From Flammulina velutipes (Eukaryota; Basidiomycota; Agaricomycetes; Agaricales; Physalacriaceae), in the NCBI GenBank assembly GCA_011800155.1, contig JAALGH010000011.1, positions 930,001-994,000 of the forward strand: a DNA stretch of 64,000 nt, in the 5' to 3' direction. The notes beneath the pieces were generated by a model that was given only the letters and a program-made list of their open reading frames with translations, was not told the origin of the DNA and searched no databases. Below, one piece after another: positions 61,814-64,000 of this stretch. The position numbers were made by a program, and so were the translations under genes. Positions within the stretch are counted from its first letter, which is position 1. The number at the start of each line of letters is the position of its first letter.

Positions 61814-63149
61814 GTGCCATCCTCCAGACTATAGCGTATGTCGTGGCGAGCGCCGCACCTCCGCTTGCTGCGGAAGTTGTGGGCCATGGGATTGCTAGAT
61901 TTGGTATCTGCCTCGAGGTATGGTGATCTGCAGGATTTCCGTCTACATCCTAACGTGAATGCTATCTATACAGGTTTCCTAGGGAAACGCTTTCGTTGGA
62001 AACATGAAGTCGATCAAGCTATGTCTTTCACATGCTTTCTACGGTACGTCGTACGATAACGAGTCGCTCAGACTTGTACATTGTTTTTACCACTTATCGG
62101 TCTATCAGGTTGTGGTGCGTTTATTGTGCCATTATCGATTATCCTTGACGCATTTCTCGCTTACGGAGCGATGGGCGTCGCACTCCGACAGCGTGCTTCG
62201 CTCTTGTGTACGCTATCATTCTTTCTCTGTATGGTCTTCAGGTTTAGAAAGAAGCAAGTTTTGGCCAAATGTTCATCAATTCGCTTGTCGTGTCGCTTCA
62301 TGTGTCAACAGACTTGCTGACGGAGGAAGGCGAAGGACCCGAAGAATCTGGAACTGGTGCGGTAGAAGGGAACATGTATAGTCAGATATTGGGAATGTCA
62401 GGTGTGTCTTTTGACGCTGTTGCCATCCTATAGTACATTAGAATGGTGCCTATTGGGGGTTGTGTTCTTCTTTGAATATCAGAGGAGCATTTTTGCTTTA
62501 CCAATATAGGTTGTATCGTGACATTCATTATTGAAGAGCGCGATGCCAGTGGCGGTCCGGCCTCAGGATATAATTCTTCTGGATTCTTTGGAGGTCCGTG
62601 TTCTGTGTGGTGCAAGATTCATCTGATCATGGTGTGTAGGACTGGCTCTGGGTCGGCTCATTCTCATCTGGCTCAATAACAAGGTGTGTGTAACAAATAG
62701 ATAGATGATATGTTGTTCACGTAACCTTTGACAGGTTGCAGAGTATCGTGTTATCTTTTTGTATGGAATCTTGGCTATCGCGTAAGTCATGCGTTTTAAC
62801 CAGCAAACAAGTCTGAAGAGAATAAACAGACTGGAGGTAACGATATAGTATGGACGATACCGTCTCTCTTTCAGAACGCTATAGCAGTAAGCGGTCATTT
62901 CTCCGCAGATGTCAATGTATTCGTATTCGACTCATGAATTATACTCAGGTTTCAATCGTCGGCCTCCTTCTTGGTCCCATGTGCCCCCTGCTGATCGGAC
63001 ACGCCTCTCGAATAATCCCTACGACGATATTGACGGGCTCTCTAAGCCTGATCACAGGTTTAAGATCAGCAGGCGCGACGGCGATTCGCTACTGGTGTCC
63101 TCGCGTCCTGCTACGGGATCCTCGCGTTGCAGCCCTTGCGTATGAGTGA
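61814..63149 (+). pseudogene. Decayed MFS transporter, 5'-truncated
   Basis: Scattered blocks align, in order, to the intact gene at 57809-60092: AYVVASAAPPL; NAFVGNMKSIKLCLSHAFYG; GCGAFIVPLSI; the ILGMS block; CIVTFIIEERDASGGPASG; SSGFFGG; LALGRLILIWLNNK; EYRVIFLYGILAIA; VSIVGLLLGPMCPLLIGHAS. The first exons are missing. An in-frame stop lies near 62435, and near 63090 the frame shifts between GATAIRYW and ATGVLASCYGILALQPL, which matches the intact C-terminus. So it is a dead copy, on the opposite strand to the intact one. Confidence 0.85.
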
Positions 63150-63653
63150 GAATGTAATAATCTTTGCGTTAAGTTGATGATTCGGGAGGCTGGTCGCGAT
63201 GATGGCCGTCATGGTGGGAAGATGGGCGTTCGTGCCAAAGGACAGACGGATAGAATGAAGCGGGCGGTGGGATACACGAGTTTCTGTACGTACTGATTAA
63301 GACGTAGATAAGAGTGCGGGGTGAACTTTAAGACGTTCGCATTTTTCCGGGGTGATTCCGACCCGTGGGGAAAATCAAACTACGACTGGTTCCTAACCGC
63401 GGCTTTGTTTTATACTGCCATACAACGCCTTACAACCCCCTTCAAAAGCTCCGACCGATCTCCAGGGTAGAAGATATCTGGGGCAACTAATTATTGAAGA
63501 TAACGGCGCTCCGGGACCACCTGGTTCTCTCAATGACTAACAAGACTTTCGGAACTTCCAAAACTTTGGGAAATGAACAAACAAGCGATACCAGCTGGGC
63601 TCAGGGCTTTCGTGTCGTCTTAAAACGCGACAAATTCAAGAATTTTCCTTGAC
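63150..63653. other. Intergenic
   Basis: Between the decayed and the partial MFS copies. Presumably the promoter of the partial gene. No gene seen. Confidence 0.5.
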
Positions 63654-64000
63654 ATGGCTTCATTCTCCACGGCAGTGAGACCAACGATAGAACGTCCTCA
63701 CGGTGTGTCTGTTATCCGAATCTCGTCGAAAGTGTTGCTTATTCATCTCATAGCAATCGACGAGGATGCAGTGGACCTTACCGAGACCATTGATTTGTCT
63801 GGACCAGCAAGACCACGAAAAAATACCAGCGCCGTCGAGAGGGACGGCAGCTATGAACTTCACTCCCTCCAGCCCTATGTCGGCGAACGAATTCGACGAC
63901 CTTCGGCTGTCCGCCTGGAATCCTCTGCCACCATGTCCTTCAAGGACGGGGCGTCGGAACCATCCACTCCAGCATTCGAGCGTTCGGACTCTCTCAAAAA
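63654..64000 (+). CDS. MFS transporter paralogue, cut by the window end
   Basis: Exon 1, 63654-63702, begins MASFSTAVRPTIERPH, nearly identical to exon 1 of the gene at 60092 (MASFSTAVRPTIEHPPH). After a 51-nt intron, exon 2 from 63754 reads IDEDAVDLTETIDLSGPARP and later RPSAVRLESSATMSFKDG. These match the N-terminal cytosolic tail of the intact transporter. The frame is open to the last base. It is a second, probably functional MFS copy, on the plus strand. Confidence 0.85.
   Translation, partial: MASFSTAVRPTIERPHGVSVIRISSKVLLIHLIAIDEDAVDLTETIDLSGPARPRKNTSAVERDGSYELHSLQPYVGERIRRPSAVRLESSATMSFKDGASEPSTPAFERSDSLK

Overview
The window is nuclear DNA of a filamentous basidiomycete, most likely an agaricomycete. 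Genes are intron-rich, with GT-AG introns of about 45-60 nt. Several families are typical of agaricomycetes: FunK1-type kinases, OTT_1508-like deaminases, DUF6535 membrane proteins and a DUF6699 protein. I cannot name the species. Both strands carry genes at about one per 2 kb. There are no rRNA genes, no convincing tRNA and no CRISPR array. Exon boundaries were derived by hand from splice motifs, reading phase and comparison between copies inside the window.

Region 1-24 kb is the accessory part. A deaminase gene (1448-3218, +) converges on a FunK1 kinase gene (4362-6515, -). The same convergent pair recurs in inverted orientation at 15894-18154. There the deaminase is intact, but the kinase is reduced to its first exon plus a scrap of its catalytic region. 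Between the copies lie a gene built of four identical-sized exon pairs encoding three-bladed beta-prism-like repeats (8247-11273), a diverged 143-bp tandem duplication, AIM24, an NMN adenylyltransferase (POF1-like), and a divergent histone H2A/H2B pair. Two 375-bp copies of one MITE-like element, in opposite orientation with TA flanks, lie at 3615-3990 and 23130-23503. An HNH-like gene, a 758-aa kinase-like gene and KIN17 complete this part.

Region 23.6-48.8 kb is mostly housekeeping. It holds an atypical SDR, a dynamin-like GTPase, a serine-rich coiled-coil protein, an F-box protein, an SRPK-like kinase with two frame breaks, an acetoacetate-decarboxylase-like protein, a Ran1/Ksp1-type kinase, a basic KEN-box protein, an NCS1 nucleobase permease with 16 exons, a PFK-2/FBPase-2 (PFK26 type, with Ser in place of the phosphatase His) and a GNAT acetyltransferase.

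Region 49-64 kb holds a small secreted beta/gamma-crystallin-like protein, a DUF6699 protein, a DUF6535 membrane protein, the second of two related small proteins sharing an RKPFGVLY motif (the other is at 37.4-38.0 kb), and an MFS transporter cluster. That cluster has one complete gene (-), one decayed copy (+), and one copy running off the right end (+), with a Yra1/ALYREF mRNA-export gene inside it.
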